Part shown: in pieces, positions 1 through 6,953 of the stretch | How positions within the stretch are numbered: the first letter of the stretch is position 1 | Layout: each line of letters starts with the position of its first letter | DNA from: an uncultured Alistipes sp. | Lineage (GTDB): Bacteria; Bacteroidota; Bacteroidia; Bacteroidales; Rikenellaceae | Assembly: GCA_900768015.1 (NCBI GenBank) | Contig: CAAGBI010000008.1 | Coordinates: 1 to 7,683 of the forward strand | Length of the DNA: 7,683 nucleotides | Direction: 5' to 3' | Notes under the pieces: generated by a model | What the model saw: the letters and a program-made list of their open reading frames with translations, nothing else | Told to the model about the DNA's origin: nothing | Database searches by the model: none | Program-made: the position numbers and the translations under genes

Positions 1-96
1 AACACGCTTGGTTGATGCTACATGCGACTTAATGCGTCGAACAACTTCGTAACCAGCCTCGAGATTTACACCAGCTGCTTCGTAACTTTTTGCCAT
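1..96 (-). CDS. purM: Phosphoribosylformylglycinamidine cyclo-ligase (AIR synthetase), N-terminal fragment
   Basis: The reading frame starts at ATG (94-96, minus strand) and runs open to the window edge, giving 32 residues. It begins MAKSYEAAGVNLEAGYEVV and continues with RRIKSHVASTKRV. The SYxxAGVxxxAG pattern followed by a helix with RIK is the typical N-terminus of PurM, which uses ATP to close formylglycinamidine ribonucleotide (FGAM) into aminoimidazole ribonucleotide (AIR) in the cytoplasm. The ATP-binding core lies outside the window, so integrity cannot be judged. The gene begins 17 bases after the purF stop on the same strand, so it is probably the fifth gene of the operon. The bases before the start are almost all A and T with no Shine-Dalgarno sequence, as is usual in Bacteroidota. 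PurM uses the product of PurL, encoded three genes upstream. Identification rests on the short N-terminus plus context. Confidence 0.88.
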   Translation of the reverse strand, partial: MAKSYEAAGVNLEAGYEVVRRIKSHVASTKRV

Positions 97-113
97 ACTT
101 ATATATTTTATTA

Positions 114-1514
114 TTATTTATTCAACTTATTTTGATACAACGATGTTGGATAGCATCCATTGAAACATGACATGCACAACTCCTTGCGGTTGCCCGACTT
201 GAGCAACGACTCCTCCGTCAAGAACTCCAACGAGTCGGCCTCGATAGCCTTGCATGCCTCCTCCTTCGACATACGCGCACAGAGCAACTCCTCGCGGGTT
301 GACATGTCGATGCCGTAGAAGCAGGGGTTAGTGATTGCGGGGCTCGCGATGCGTACATGCACCTCCTTAGCACCAGCCTCCTTCAACAAGCGCACGATGC
401 GCAACGAGGTGGTACCGCGCACGATAGAGTCGTCGATGAGCACCACGGACTTATCCTTAACCAATGAGCGTACGGCCGAGAGCTTCATGCGCACGCCCTT
501 CTCACGCATCTCCTGCGAGGGCTGGATGAAGGTACGCGCGATGTACTTATTCTTGATGAGACCCATCTCGTAGGGGATGCCGCTTGCCTCCGAATAGCCG
601 ATAGCAGCACTGATACTTGAATCGGGAACGCCAATAACGACATCGGCCTTTGTGGGGCACTGCTCATAGAGGTAGCGGCCCGAGAGCTTGCGGAAGGAGT
701 GTACATTGCAGCCCTCAATATCGCTATCGGGGCGGGCAAAGTAGATGTACTCCATGGCACACATCAAGTGGCGCTGGTAGCGCGAGTAGTAGTTCGAGCG
801 GATGCCGTGGTGGTCGATGGTGATGACCTCGCCTGGCTCGACATCGCGGATGTACTCCGCACCAACGATATCCAAGGCGCAGGTCTCCGAGCTAATGACA
901 TAGCCATCGCCGAGCTTACCGATAGCCAAGGGGCGCAAGCCATGCTTATCGCGGCAGGCGTAGATGCGGTTCTTGGTCATAATGAGGAAGGCAAAGGCGC
1001 CCTCAATCATGTTCAGAGCCTCGATGATGTTGTCGATGCGCTTATTCTCGCGGTTATCCTTCTTCACAAGGTGCGCCAAGAGCTCACTATCCGAAGTAGA
1101 GTGGAACAGGCTGCCACGCACCTCGAGGTACTCGGCCAACTCGCGTGAGTTGACGAGGTTACCGTTGTGCGCCAAGGCGAAGTCGCCCGTGTGGTGGTTG
1201 AACGAGAAGGGCTGAACATTGTTTGCGCCACCGCCACCCGTAGTGGCATAGCGCACATGGCCAATAGCGATGCGGCCACTGAGCTTCGACAACTTCTGCT
1301 GGTTGAACACCTCCGTAACGAGACCCTCACCCTTGACGGTGTTGAGTTTGTCGCCATCGAAGGCCGAGATGCCACACGCCTCCTGACCACGGTGCTGCAA
1401 TGCGTGCAGGCCATAGTAGGTGAGGTTGGGGGCATCGTCTACGCCGAAAATACCAAACACACCGCACTCCTCGTGCAGGTCGTCGCCATATATATCTAAT
1501 GAATCCTTAAGCAT
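114..1514 (-). CDS. purF: Amidophosphoribosyltransferase (glutamine PRPP amidotransferase)
   Basis: Catalyses the first committed step of purine synthesis: glutamine plus PRPP gives 5-phosphoribosylamine. The 466-residue protein has full family length. The N-terminal half is a class II (Ntn) glutaminase: EECGVFGIFG places the nucleophile at Cys17, followed by HRGQE at 41-45 and AHNGNL at 115-120. Residues 1-16 are therefore probably a propeptide removed by self-cleavage, as known for the Bacillus subtilis enzyme. The C-terminal half is a phosphoribosyltransferase domain with the PRPP loop VVLIDDSIVRGTTS at 357-370. Cys252, Cys398, Cys447 and Cys450 sit in contexts (MCAMEYIYFARPDS, NPCFYGID, ELCMSCF) equivalent to the four [4Fe-4S] ligands of the B. 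subtilis type, so an oxygen-sensitive cluster is inferred. The start lies 8 bases after purC, with an AGG a few bases upstream. PurF is classically feedback-inhibited by purine nucleotides. The reading frame is intact. Confidence 0.98.
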   Translation of the reverse strand: MLKDSLDIYGDDLHEECGVFGIFGVDDAPNLTYYGLHALQHRGQEACGISAFDGDKLNTVKGEGLVTEVFNQQKLSKLSGRIAIGHVRYATTGGGGANNVQPFSFNHHTGDFALAHNGNLVNSRELAEYLEVRGSLFHSTSDSELLAHLVKKDNRENKRIDNIIEALNMIEGAFAFLIMTKNRIYACRDKHGLRPLAIGKLGDGYVISSETCALDIVGAEYIRDVEPGEVITIDHHGIRSNYYSRYQRHLMCAMEYIYFARPDSDIEGCNVHSFRKLSGRYLYEQCPTKADVVIGVPDSSISAAIGYSEASGIPYEMGLIKNKYIARTFIQPSQEMREKGVRMKLSAVRSLVKDKSVVLIDDSIVRGTTSLRIVRLLKEAGAKEVHVRIASPAITNPCFYGIDMSTREELLCARMSKEEACKAIEADSLEFLTEESLLKSGNRKELCMSCFNGCYPTSLYQNKLNK

Positions 1515-1522
1515 ACCTATAT

Positions 1523-2239
1523 CTATTTAAGAATATTGTGCAACCTCTGGGCAACCTCCTCGTAGGTCTCGCGCACACGGCCCAAGTCGCGGCGGAAGCG
1601 ATCCTTATCCATGCGCTCGCCTGTCTCCGCGTCCCACAAGCGGCAAGTGTCGGGCGAGAGCTCGTCGGCCAAGACGAGTGCGCCATTAGCATCGCGGCCG
1701 AACTCTATTTTGAAGTCGACAACCGTGATGCCCGCCTTAGCGTACAACTCGACGAGGCAGCGGTTGATGGCAGCCGACATCTCGTACATCTGCTCTATCT
1801 CCTCGTAGCTCATAAGACCCAGAGCCACGGCGTGGTGGTCGTTGATGAGTGGGTCGCCAAGGTCGTTACGGCGCAACACGAGGTCAAAAATAGTGTTCTC
1901 GGGGACGATGCCCTCATCCAAGCCCAGGCGCGCAGCCATAGAGCCGGCAACGACATTGCGCACGATGACCTCAACGGGAACATGCTCAACAACGCGGCAC
2001 AACTGACCATCAGCACCAACACGCTCAATGAAGTGCGTGTTGATGTTGTTGGCGTTCAAATACTCAAGCACCGTCGAGGAGATGTCGCAAGTGAAGCGAC
2101 CCTTATTCTCGATATTGGCGCGCTTGATGCCGTAGAAGGCCGAGGTGTCATCCTTGAAGCGGATGACTACCCTATCCTCGGTGTCGGTCTTAAATATCTG
2201 CTTACTCTTACCCTCGTAGAGCAACTCTAACTCCTTCAT
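1523..2239 (-). CDS. purC: Phosphoribosylaminoimidazole-succinocarboxamide synthase (SAICAR synthetase)
   Basis: Joins aspartate to carboxyaminoimidazole ribonucleotide (CAIR) using ATP, giving SAICAR. The 238-residue length is normal for the bacterial single-domain enzyme. Visible family motifs are YEGKSKQIF at 8-16 (start of the ATP-binding lobe), EVIVRNVVAGS at 90-100, VDFKIEFG at 174-181, and the signature DELSPDTCRLWD at 192-203. The start codon lies 3 bases beyond the purL stop, which implies co-transcription and probably translational coupling. No separate promoter or strong Shine-Dalgarno sequence is seen in so short a gap. Its substrate comes from the PurE step encoded first in the operon. 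No frameshift or truncation is seen, and the ATG at 2239 directly precedes the conserved KELELLYEGKSK start, so the start is secure. Confidence 0.98.
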   Translation of the reverse strand: MKELELLYEGKSKQIFKTDTEDRVVIRFKDDTSAFYGIKRANIENKGRFTCDISSTVLEYLNANNINTHFIERVGADGQLCRVVEHVPVEVIVRNVVAGSMAARLGLDEGIVPENTIFDLVLRRNDLGDPLINDHHAVALGLMSYEEIEQMYEMSAAINRCLVELYAKAGITVVDFKIEFGRDANGALVLADELSPDTCRLWDAETGERMDKDRFRRDLGRVRETYEEVAQRLHNILK

Positions 2240-2242
2240 ACT

Positions 2243-5200
2243 CTATCGGTTGTAAAAGTAGTTAACTGCATTAGAGAAGATGTCCTGAACCTTCTCGCCG
2301 TGGATGTTCTTCATAAGGTCGCGCTCGTAACGCTCCGTGTGGCCCATCTTACCGAGAATCTGACCCGATGGGTCGATAATACCCTCGATACCGAAGCTTG
2401 AGCCGTTGGGGTTATAGGGCGAGTCGGTTGTGGGGCGCGCCTCAGCATCTACATACTGGAACGCTACCTGACCATTGCGGAACAACTGCTCGGCCATGAC
2501 ATCGCTAACGACGAACTTACCCTCACCGTGGCTAACGGCGATAGAGTGAACATCACCCACCTCGAATGACTTCAACCATGGCGAAGCGGTAGTGCCGACG
2601 CGGGTTGAGACAATCTGCGAGATGTGGCGGTTGATGTCGTTGCGGAACAATGTGGGCGACTCCTTTGTCACCATGCCCAAGCGGCCGTAGGGCAACAAGC
2701 CCGACTTAACCAATGCCTGGAAGCCGTTGCAGATACCCAACATCAAGCCTCCGCGGTCCAACAAGGCGTGGATAGCGTCCGCGACATCCTTATTATTAAG
2801 CACATTGGCGATGAACTTACCGCTACCATCGGGCTCGTCACCCGCAGAGAAGCCACCGCTGAGCGCCATGATGTGGCACTGCGCGATATTCTCGGTCATC
2901 TCCTTGATAGACTCCAAGACATCGGCGCCTGTGAGGTTCTTGAATACCGAGATTACAACATCCGCTCCTGCGCGCTTAAAGGCACGCGCTGTGTCGTAGT
3001 CGCAGTTGGTACCTGGGAAGACGGGCAAATATACTCTCACCTTATCCACTGCAGCACCCTCATACTTCTTAACGAAGCCCTTGCCGTCGCTTACGCGCGT
3101 GGGCGCGCCTGCCTTACCCTTATCTGTATAGACCTTAGTGAAGCGCTCGGTGTTTGCCTCCAAGAGCTCCTCCAAAGGAAGGCGTGTGCCGTTTACGAAG
3201 ATAGCCTCCTCGGCCGAAGTGACACCGATAAGCTCGGCGGATGGGTGGTTGAGCGTGCGGCGGCTCTCAACAACGATAGAGCCGTAAGAGTAGTTATACA
3301 ACATCTGCTCGTCGCACTCCAACGCTGCACCAATCTTATTACCGAAGGCCATCTTTGCGACACCCTCAGCAACACCACCTGCGCCAACTGCCCATGCCGC
3401 TACGATGTCGCCCTCCATAATCTTCTCCGATACGAAGTCGAAGTTAGACTTGAGGCACGCAGTCGAAGGCATATAGTTAGCCTCGGGAGTATGACGGATG
3501 ACATAAATTTTGTTGCCTGCCTCCTTGAACTCGGGGCTGATGACCGTGCGAGCATCAACCGTGGTGATACCGAAGGCCATGAGCATAGGGGGCACATTAA
3601 TATCGCGGAAGGTGCCGCTCATAGAGTCCTTACCACCGATAGAGGGCAAGCCCAACTCCACCTGCATCTTCAAAGCACCGAGCAACGCCGCCATAGGCTT
3701 ACCCCACGACTTATCGTCGGTCATGCGCTCGAAATACTCCTGGTACGAGAAGCGCATCTTGTCGTAGCGAGCACCCGCAGCAACAACCTTGGCGCAAGCA
3801 TCAACTACGGCGTAGGCAGCACCGTGGTAGGGACTCCACTTCGCGATGAAGGGGTTGTAGCCATAGGCCATGATACTTGCCGTATTTGTAAAGCCACCAC
3901 CTACGGGCAACTTCTGAACCGATACCTGTGTCTCGGTGCACTGCGTCTTACCACCATAAGGCATCAAGACGGTAGAGGCGCCGATAGTAGAGTCGAACAT
4001 CTCAATAAGGCCCTTCTGCGACACCACATTGTCGTCCGAGAGGTTGGTCTTCATGCGCTTGGTAGTCGTTGCGCCCTCAATCTTACGCTCAAATGGATTT
4101 TCGTTAGTGACGCCGCCAATGCGCACCTTAGTGTAGTGCTTAGCACCTGCCGAGTCGATGAAGTCGCGCGAAAGGTCAACAACAACCTTATCGCCCCAAT
4201 ACATACGCATGCGGCGTGTGTCGGTAACATCAGCGACATATGTCACCTCTACATTCTCCTCGTGGCACAAAGCCATGAATGTCTCCATATCCTTACGCTC
4301 GATAACCACGCTCATACGCTCCTGCGACTCCGAGATAGCGAGCTCCGAGAAGTTTAATCCATTGTACTTGGTTGGTACTCTATCCAAGTAGATGTCAAGG
4401 CCATCTGTAAGCTCACCAATAGCAACGCTGACACCACCAGCACCAAAGTCGTTAGACTTCTTAATCAAGCGTGTTACATCGCCACGGCGGAACAGACGAG
4501 CCAACTTGCGCTCCTCGGGGGCATTACCCTTCTGCACCTCCGAGCTACACTCCTCCAACGAGGTGAGCGTGTGCTCCTTAGATGAGCCCGTAGCGCCACC
4601 TACGCCATCGCGGCCTGTGCGGCCACCGAGCAACAACACTACATCGCCAGGTGCGGGGCTCTCGCGGCGTACATTATCAGCCTTAACAGCACCTACAACA
4701 GCACCTACCTCCAAGCGCTTTGCTACATAGTCGGGGTGGTAGACTTCGCGGACATGGGTCGTAGCCAAGCCAATCTGATTACCATAGCTCGAGTAGCCCG
4801 CAGCAGCCTTAGTAGAGATGATGCGCTGGGGAAGCTTACCCTCCATGGTCTGGTCAACAGGCTTATATATGTCGCCAGCACCCGTAACACGCATAGCCTG
4901 GTAGACATAGCTACGGCCTGACAATGGGTCGCGGATAGCGCCACCAAGACATGTCGAAGCACCACCAAAGGGCTCAATCTCGGTTGGGTGGTTGTGGGTC
5001 TCGTTCTTGAACTGCAACAACCACTTCTCCATGACGCCGTCAACATCGACATTCACGAAGATAGAGCATGCGTTATTCTCCTCGCTCTGCTCCATATCGT
5101 CGAGCTTACCCTGCTTCTTGAGGTAGCGCGCACCAATCGTTGCAAGCTCCATCAAGCAGAGGCTCTTATTCTCGCGGCCCAACTCCTCGCGAATCTTACG

Positions 5201-5950
5201 CATCAAGGCCAACGACTCCTCGAACTCAGCCTTCATAAACGACTCGTCGAGCGTAATCTCCTCAATCTCGGTAGTGAAGGTTGTGTGGCGGCAGTGGTCG
5301 CTCCAGTATGTATCGAGGATGCGAAGCTCGGTCTCGATGGGGTCACGGCCCTCGGCGCGGAAGTAGGTCACCACCTCGCGCAAGTCGTCAGCGTTCATAG
5401 CCAAGCCATTAGCCTTGCAGTAGGGAGCCAAGTCCTCCTCCTTCATGTCGCGGAAGCCCTCCAATACGGCAACGGGCTTAATCTCTGCGCTCTCGGCATC
5501 AGACAAGATGTCGAGGTTCTTCTTGCGCGACTCCACGGCGTTGATGAGGTACTTCTCGATGCGTGCCATGGCGGCAGCGTCGATGCTCTTGTCGAAGATG
5601 TAGAGGCGCGATGACTTAATCTTAACCTCGGCATTAGGCTCGATGAGGTGCACGCAGTCTACGGCCGATGCGGCGCGCTGGTCGAACTGACCAGGCAAGA
5701 ACTCTACGGCCAATGAGGGCATACCCTCGGTGTCGCACTCGTCGGTAACCGAGTCGGTAACGACCTCACCAAAGACACTATAACGGCTCTTCTCAAGGAG
5801 CTCATCCGAAAAACCAAAGAGGTCGTACACATTCACAAAGCGCAAGTGCTCGATGTTCAAGCCGAGGTTTGTGTTAAGCTCGTGGCGCAATGTCTCGGCC
5901 TCAACCTGGAAACGCGAATATTTCTCAACAAATATGCGGCGATTCTTCAT
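2243..5950 (-). CDS. purL: Phosphoribosylformylglycinamidine synthase (FGAM synthase), large single-chain form
   Basis: Converts FGAR, glutamine and ATP to FGAM. At 1235 residues this is the large fused form, in contrast to the split PurL/PurQ/PurS complex of Bacillus and Archaea. A PurS-like N-terminal region is followed by the first synthetase half with the signature TYWSDHCRHTTF (214-225) and FKNETHNHPTEIEPFGGA (314-331), then glycine-rich segments around 441-457 and 503-506. The second, partly degenerate synthetase half contains IGGKDSMSGT (771-780). The C-terminal class I glutaminase starts near VRVYLPVFPGTNCD (971-984). Its nucleophile is Cys1074 in LGICNGFQ, and the rest of the triad is probably His1204 and Glu1206 in MGHTER, by analogy with the Salmonella enzyme. 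It follows purE by 36 bases and is 3 bases from purC. The region before the start is AT-rich without a Shine-Dalgarno sequence. The gene is intact. Confidence 0.98.
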   Translation of the reverse strand: MKNRRIFVEKYSRFQVEAETLRHELNTNLGLNIEHLRFVNVYDLFGFSDELLEKSRYSVFGEVVTDSVTDECDTEGMPSLAVEFLPGQFDQRAASAVDCVHLIEPNAEVKIKSSRLYIFDKSIDAAAMARIEKYLINAVESRKKNLDILSDAESAEIKPVAVLEGFRDMKEEDLAPYCKANGLAMNADDLREVVTYFRAEGRDPIETELRILDTYWSDHCRHTTFTTEIEEITLDESFMKAEFEESLALMRKIREELGRENKSLCLMELATIGARYLKKQGKLDDMEQSEENNACSIFVNVDVDGVMEKWLLQFKNETHNHPTEIEPFGGASTCLGGAIRDPLSGRSYVYQAMRVTGAGDIYKPVDQTMEGKLPQRIISTKAAAGYSSYGNQIGLATTHVREVYHPDYVAKRLEVGAVVGAVKADNVRRESPAPGDVVLLLGGRTGRDGVGGATGSSKEHTLTSLEECSSEVQKGNAPEERKLARLFRRGDVTRLIKKSNDFGAGGVSVAIGELTDGLDIYLDRVPTKYNGLNFSELAISESQERMSVVIERKDMETFMALCHEENVEVTYVADVTDTRRMRMYWGDKVVVDLSRDFIDSAGAKHYTKVRIGGVTNENPFERKIEGATTTKRMKTNLSDDNVVSQKGLIEMFDSTIGASTVLMPYGGKTQCTETQVSVQKLPVGGGFTNTASIMAYGYNPFIAKWSPYHGAAYAVVDACAKVVAAGARYDKMRFSYQEYFERMTDDKSWGKPMAALLGALKMQVELGLPSIGGKDSMSGTFRDINVPPMLMAFGITTVDARTVISPEFKEAGNKIYVIRHTPEANYMPSTACLKSNFDFVSEKIMEGDIVAAWAVGAGGVAEGVAKMAFGNKIGAALECDEQMLYNYSYGSIVVESRRTLNHPSAELIGVTSAEEAIFVNGTRLPLEELLEANTERFTKVYTDKGKAGAPTRVSDGKGFVKKYEGAAVDKVRVYLPVFPGTNCDYDTARAFKRAGADVVISVFKNLTGADVLESIKEMTENIAQCHIMALSGGFSAGDEPDGSGKFIANVLNNKDVADAIHALLDRGGLMLGICNGFQALVKSGLLPYGRLGMVTKESPTLFRNDINRHISQIVSTRVGTTASPWLKSFEVGDVHSIAVSHGEGKFVVSDVMAEQLFRNGQVAFQYVDAEARPTTDSPYNPNGSSFGIEGIIDPSGQILGKMGHTERYERDLMKNIHGEKVQDIFSNAVNYFYNR

Positions 5951-5986
5951 AATCGTTTTAGTTTGTTGTTAGGGGTTAATTGAAAA

Positions 5987-6454
5987 TTACAACTCTGCAG
6001 CAAGCACCTTCTCGGTCTGTGCCTTGCGGAAGGCGATGAGGCGCTCCTCCAATGCCTTGTCGGTAAGTGCGAAGATTGAGGCTGCGATGAGCGCTGCGTT
6101 CTTTGCGCCATTGATGGCAGTGGTAGAGACGGGAATGCCGCCAGGCATCTGCACGATTGAGAGCAAAGAGTCCATACCTCCGAGTGCCGAGGTCTTGATG
6201 GGCACGCCGATGACGGGAACAGTGGTCAACGCCGCGGTAACGCCCGCAACATGCGCTGCGCCACCCGCACCCGCGATGATGGCGCCAATGCCACGCTCGC
6301 GTGCCGACTCTGCATACTCAACCATGAGGTGGGGTGTGCGGTGTGCCGAGATAACGCGCTTCTCGTACTCGATGCCCAACTCCTCCAATGTCTCGACTGC
6401 GGCCTTCATCACATCCCAGTCGCTGGTAGAACCCATAATAACTGCTACTTTCAT
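5987..6454 (-). CDS. purE: N5-carboxyaminoimidazole ribonucleotide mutase (class I PurE)
   Basis: The 155-residue length is typical for a lone PurE domain. Motifs are GSTSDWDVM at 8-16, SAHRTP at 36-41 with the catalytic histidine His38 (equivalent to His45 of Escherichia coli by its place in SAHRTP), AGAGGAAH at 61-68, and SIVQMPGGIPV at 99-109. Similarity to the E. coli protein along these motifs suggests class I, which rearranges N5-CAIR to CAIR and needs PurK to supply N5-CAIR. No purK is in this window, so it must lie elsewhere, or the enzyme could be the class II AIR carboxylase; class I is favoured. It is the first gene of the operon, preceded by a leader of about 200 nt containing a terminator-like hairpin, so attenuation is a plausible control. 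The start region is AT-rich without a Shine-Dalgarno sequence. Confidence 0.97.
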   Translation of the reverse strand: MKVAVIMGSTSDWDVMKAAVETLEELGIEYEKRVISAHRTPHLMVEYAESARERGIGAIIAGAGGAAHVAGVTAALTTVPVIGVPIKTSALGGMDSLLSIVQMPGGIPVSTTAINGAKNAALIAASIFALTDKALEERLIAFRKAQTEKVLAAEL

Positions 6455-6490
6455 AATTCTCGTTTATGTTTGTTAATTACTCAATTATTT

Positions 6491-6529
6491 CAAAACAAAC
6501 GACCGCCAACCCTTTGAGTGTCAGCGGTC
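6491..6529 (-). terminator. Intrinsic-terminator-like hairpin in the purE leader
   Basis: On the minus strand GACCGCTGAC (6529-6520) pairs with GTTGGCGGTC (6510-6501) over ten positions, two of them G-U, with a 9-nt loop. The U-rich run GTTTGTTTTG (6500-6491) follows directly. The hairpin lies between the predicted promoter and the purE start (6454), so if it works as a terminator it would stop transcription before the operon. The U-tract is interrupted by G residues, so termination may be partial, which is what an attenuator needs. Alternatively it ends a free-standing small RNA, or acts only as a stabilising 5' UTR hairpin. Confidence 0.7.
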
Positions 6530-6655
6530 TATGCCCTATATTAGGGAATTTGCACTATATTTTTTAGGCATACCACAAGCGTCGTTCACCTGCACCACAT
6601 GCTTTAGGCATCGGGCTGATAGTTGCGCGGGGGTATATCCTCTTTGATTATTCAT
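6501..6655 (-). promoter_or_regulatory. Candidate attenuator or riboswitch leader of the pur operon
   Basis: From the predicted start of transcription near 6655 to the terminator base the leader is about 155 nt. Two mutually exclusive folds can be drawn. In one, the CCCTAATATAGGG hairpin (6546-6534) sits beside the terminator hairpin (6529-6501). In the other, GTGG and TATGCC (6576-6567) pair with CCGC and GGCATA (within 6535-6524) across a 2-nt bulge, giving ten pairs that use up the 5' half of the terminator and part of the CCCTA hairpin. The motif ATGCCTAAA occurs twice (6611-6603 and 6571-6563), so a second, weaker five-pair match to GGCAT is possible. I do not recognise a known riboswitch class. 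What is seen is the complementarity; ligand response or attenuation is inferred. Confidence 0.5.
6536..6655 (-). CDS. Possible 39-codon leader peptide ORF upstream of purE
   Basis: An ATG at 6655-6653 opens a frame of 39 codons ending with TAG at 6538-6536. The peptide starts MNNQRGYTPAQLSARCLK and ends KKYSANSLI. The ATG lies only 4 bases beyond the predicted -7 element, so the message would be leaderless or nearly so. The stop codon directly abuts the 3' arm of the antiterminator-like stem (6535-6524), so a ribosome finishing this ORF would cover the switching bases. That position suggests a leader peptide. However, there is no run of a regulatory codon, no recognisable homologue and no ribosome binding site, and an open frame of this size can occur by chance. 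The segment may equally be untranslated structured RNA. Confidence 0.22.
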   Translation of the reverse strand: MNNQRGYTPAQLSARCLKHVVQVNDACGMPKKYSANSLI

Positions 6656-6659
6656 GCAA

Positions 6660-6690
6660 CAAAGGTAACGAAAATTTCTTAAATAAGAAA
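6660..6690 (-). promoter_or_regulatory. Predicted Bacteroidota-type promoter for the pur operon
   Basis: On the minus strand TACCTTTG (6667-6660) fits the Bacteroidota -7 consensus TAnnTTTG exactly. Nineteen bases upstream is TTTC (6690-6687), one base off the -33 consensus TTTG. Transcription would start a few bases downstream, around 6655. This is the only exact TAnnTTTG match I found on either strand of the spacer, and it points toward purE. An A-tract (minus strand, about 6720-6713) further upstream could bend the DNA. The assignment is a consensus match only. Confidence 0.6.
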
Positions 6691-6691
6691 T
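6674..6691. promoter_or_regulatory. Perfect inverted repeat overlapping the promoter (candidate operator)
   Basis: ATTTCTTA (6674-6681) and TAAGAAAT (6684-6691) are perfect inverted copies separated by AA. The repeat covers the predicted -33 element and most of the spacer to the -7 element, a classical position for a repressor that blocks RNA polymerase. It directly abuts a second small inverted repeat, AGTGC-TAC-GCACT (6692-6704). No regulator is encoded in the window, so the binding protein is unknown. AT-rich inverted repeats also occur by chance in such DNA. Confidence 0.35.
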
Positions 6692-6778
6692 AGTGCTACG
6701 CACTTTTATCAACTTTTTTTCAACAAGGCGCAGATTTGCCCATTTACGGCAGAGGCACAGGGCACGGTCGGCTCTATG

Positions 6779-6940
6779 TCATGCTGAGCAAGGCGAAGCA
6801 TCTCCTCGCAGACTACACACTATTCACCGTCATTCCGAGGGAGCATAGCGACCGTGGGAATCCCCTCGCTGGCTACACACTATCCACGCGGGTTGTCGCT
6901 GGTCGGCTTCGAGGAGATTCTTCACTGCGTTCAGAATGAC
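6779..6940. repeat. Composite dispersed repeat (GTCATTCTGA...GAATC type) with inverted ends
   Basis: Three related units are visible. Unit one begins GTCATGCTGAGC (6779) and runs to CATCTCCTCG (6808). Unit two begins GTCATTCCGAGG (6829) and runs to AATCCCCTCG (6868). Unit three (6909-6940) is in the opposite direction, ending TTCAGAATGAC. Units one and two are followed by near-identical sequence, CTCGCAGACTACACACTATTCAC (6805 on) and CTCGCTGGCTACACACTATCCAC (6865 on), an offset of 60 bases. Because units one and three are inverted relative to each other, the block could fold into a long hairpin. Repeats of this kind are common between genes in Bacteroidota; they are non-coding and look like REP or MITE-like elements. 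No transposase is present. Short open frames through the block are by-products. Confidence 0.7.
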
Positions 6941-6953
6941 AACACCCACTACC

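Noticed and set aside
699..1148. Plus-strand open frame opposite purF
   Set aside because: Shadow of purF in another frame, with no family resemblance.
2624..4357. Long plus-strand open frame of 577 codons opposite purL
   Set aside because: It is antisense to the well-supported purL, has no recognisable family, and is rich in His, Arg and Val in the way an antisense shadow of a codon-biased gene is. No promoter or start signal was seen.
4988..5614. Plus-strand open frame of 208 codons opposite purL
   Set aside because: Leu/Val/Ala-rich antisense shadow of purL without its own signals.
6501..6655. purE leader considered as a ZTP, purine, THF or preQ1 riboswitch, SRP RNA or tmRNA
   Set aside because: The conserved core sequences of those families, as I know them, could not be found by reading. 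A covariance-model search would be needed to be certain.
6692..6707. AGTGC-TAC-GCACT followed by TTTT on the plus strand as a terminator
   Set aside because: The stem has only five pairs and a 3-nt loop with four Ts, too weak to call as a terminator. It is mentioned only as an inverted repeat next to the promoter.
6736..6939. Open frame giving MLSKAKHLL and VIPREHSDRGNP
   Set aside because: It is a translation through the dispersed repeat block. Such peptides appear wherever this non-coding repeat occurs and are a common mis-annotation.
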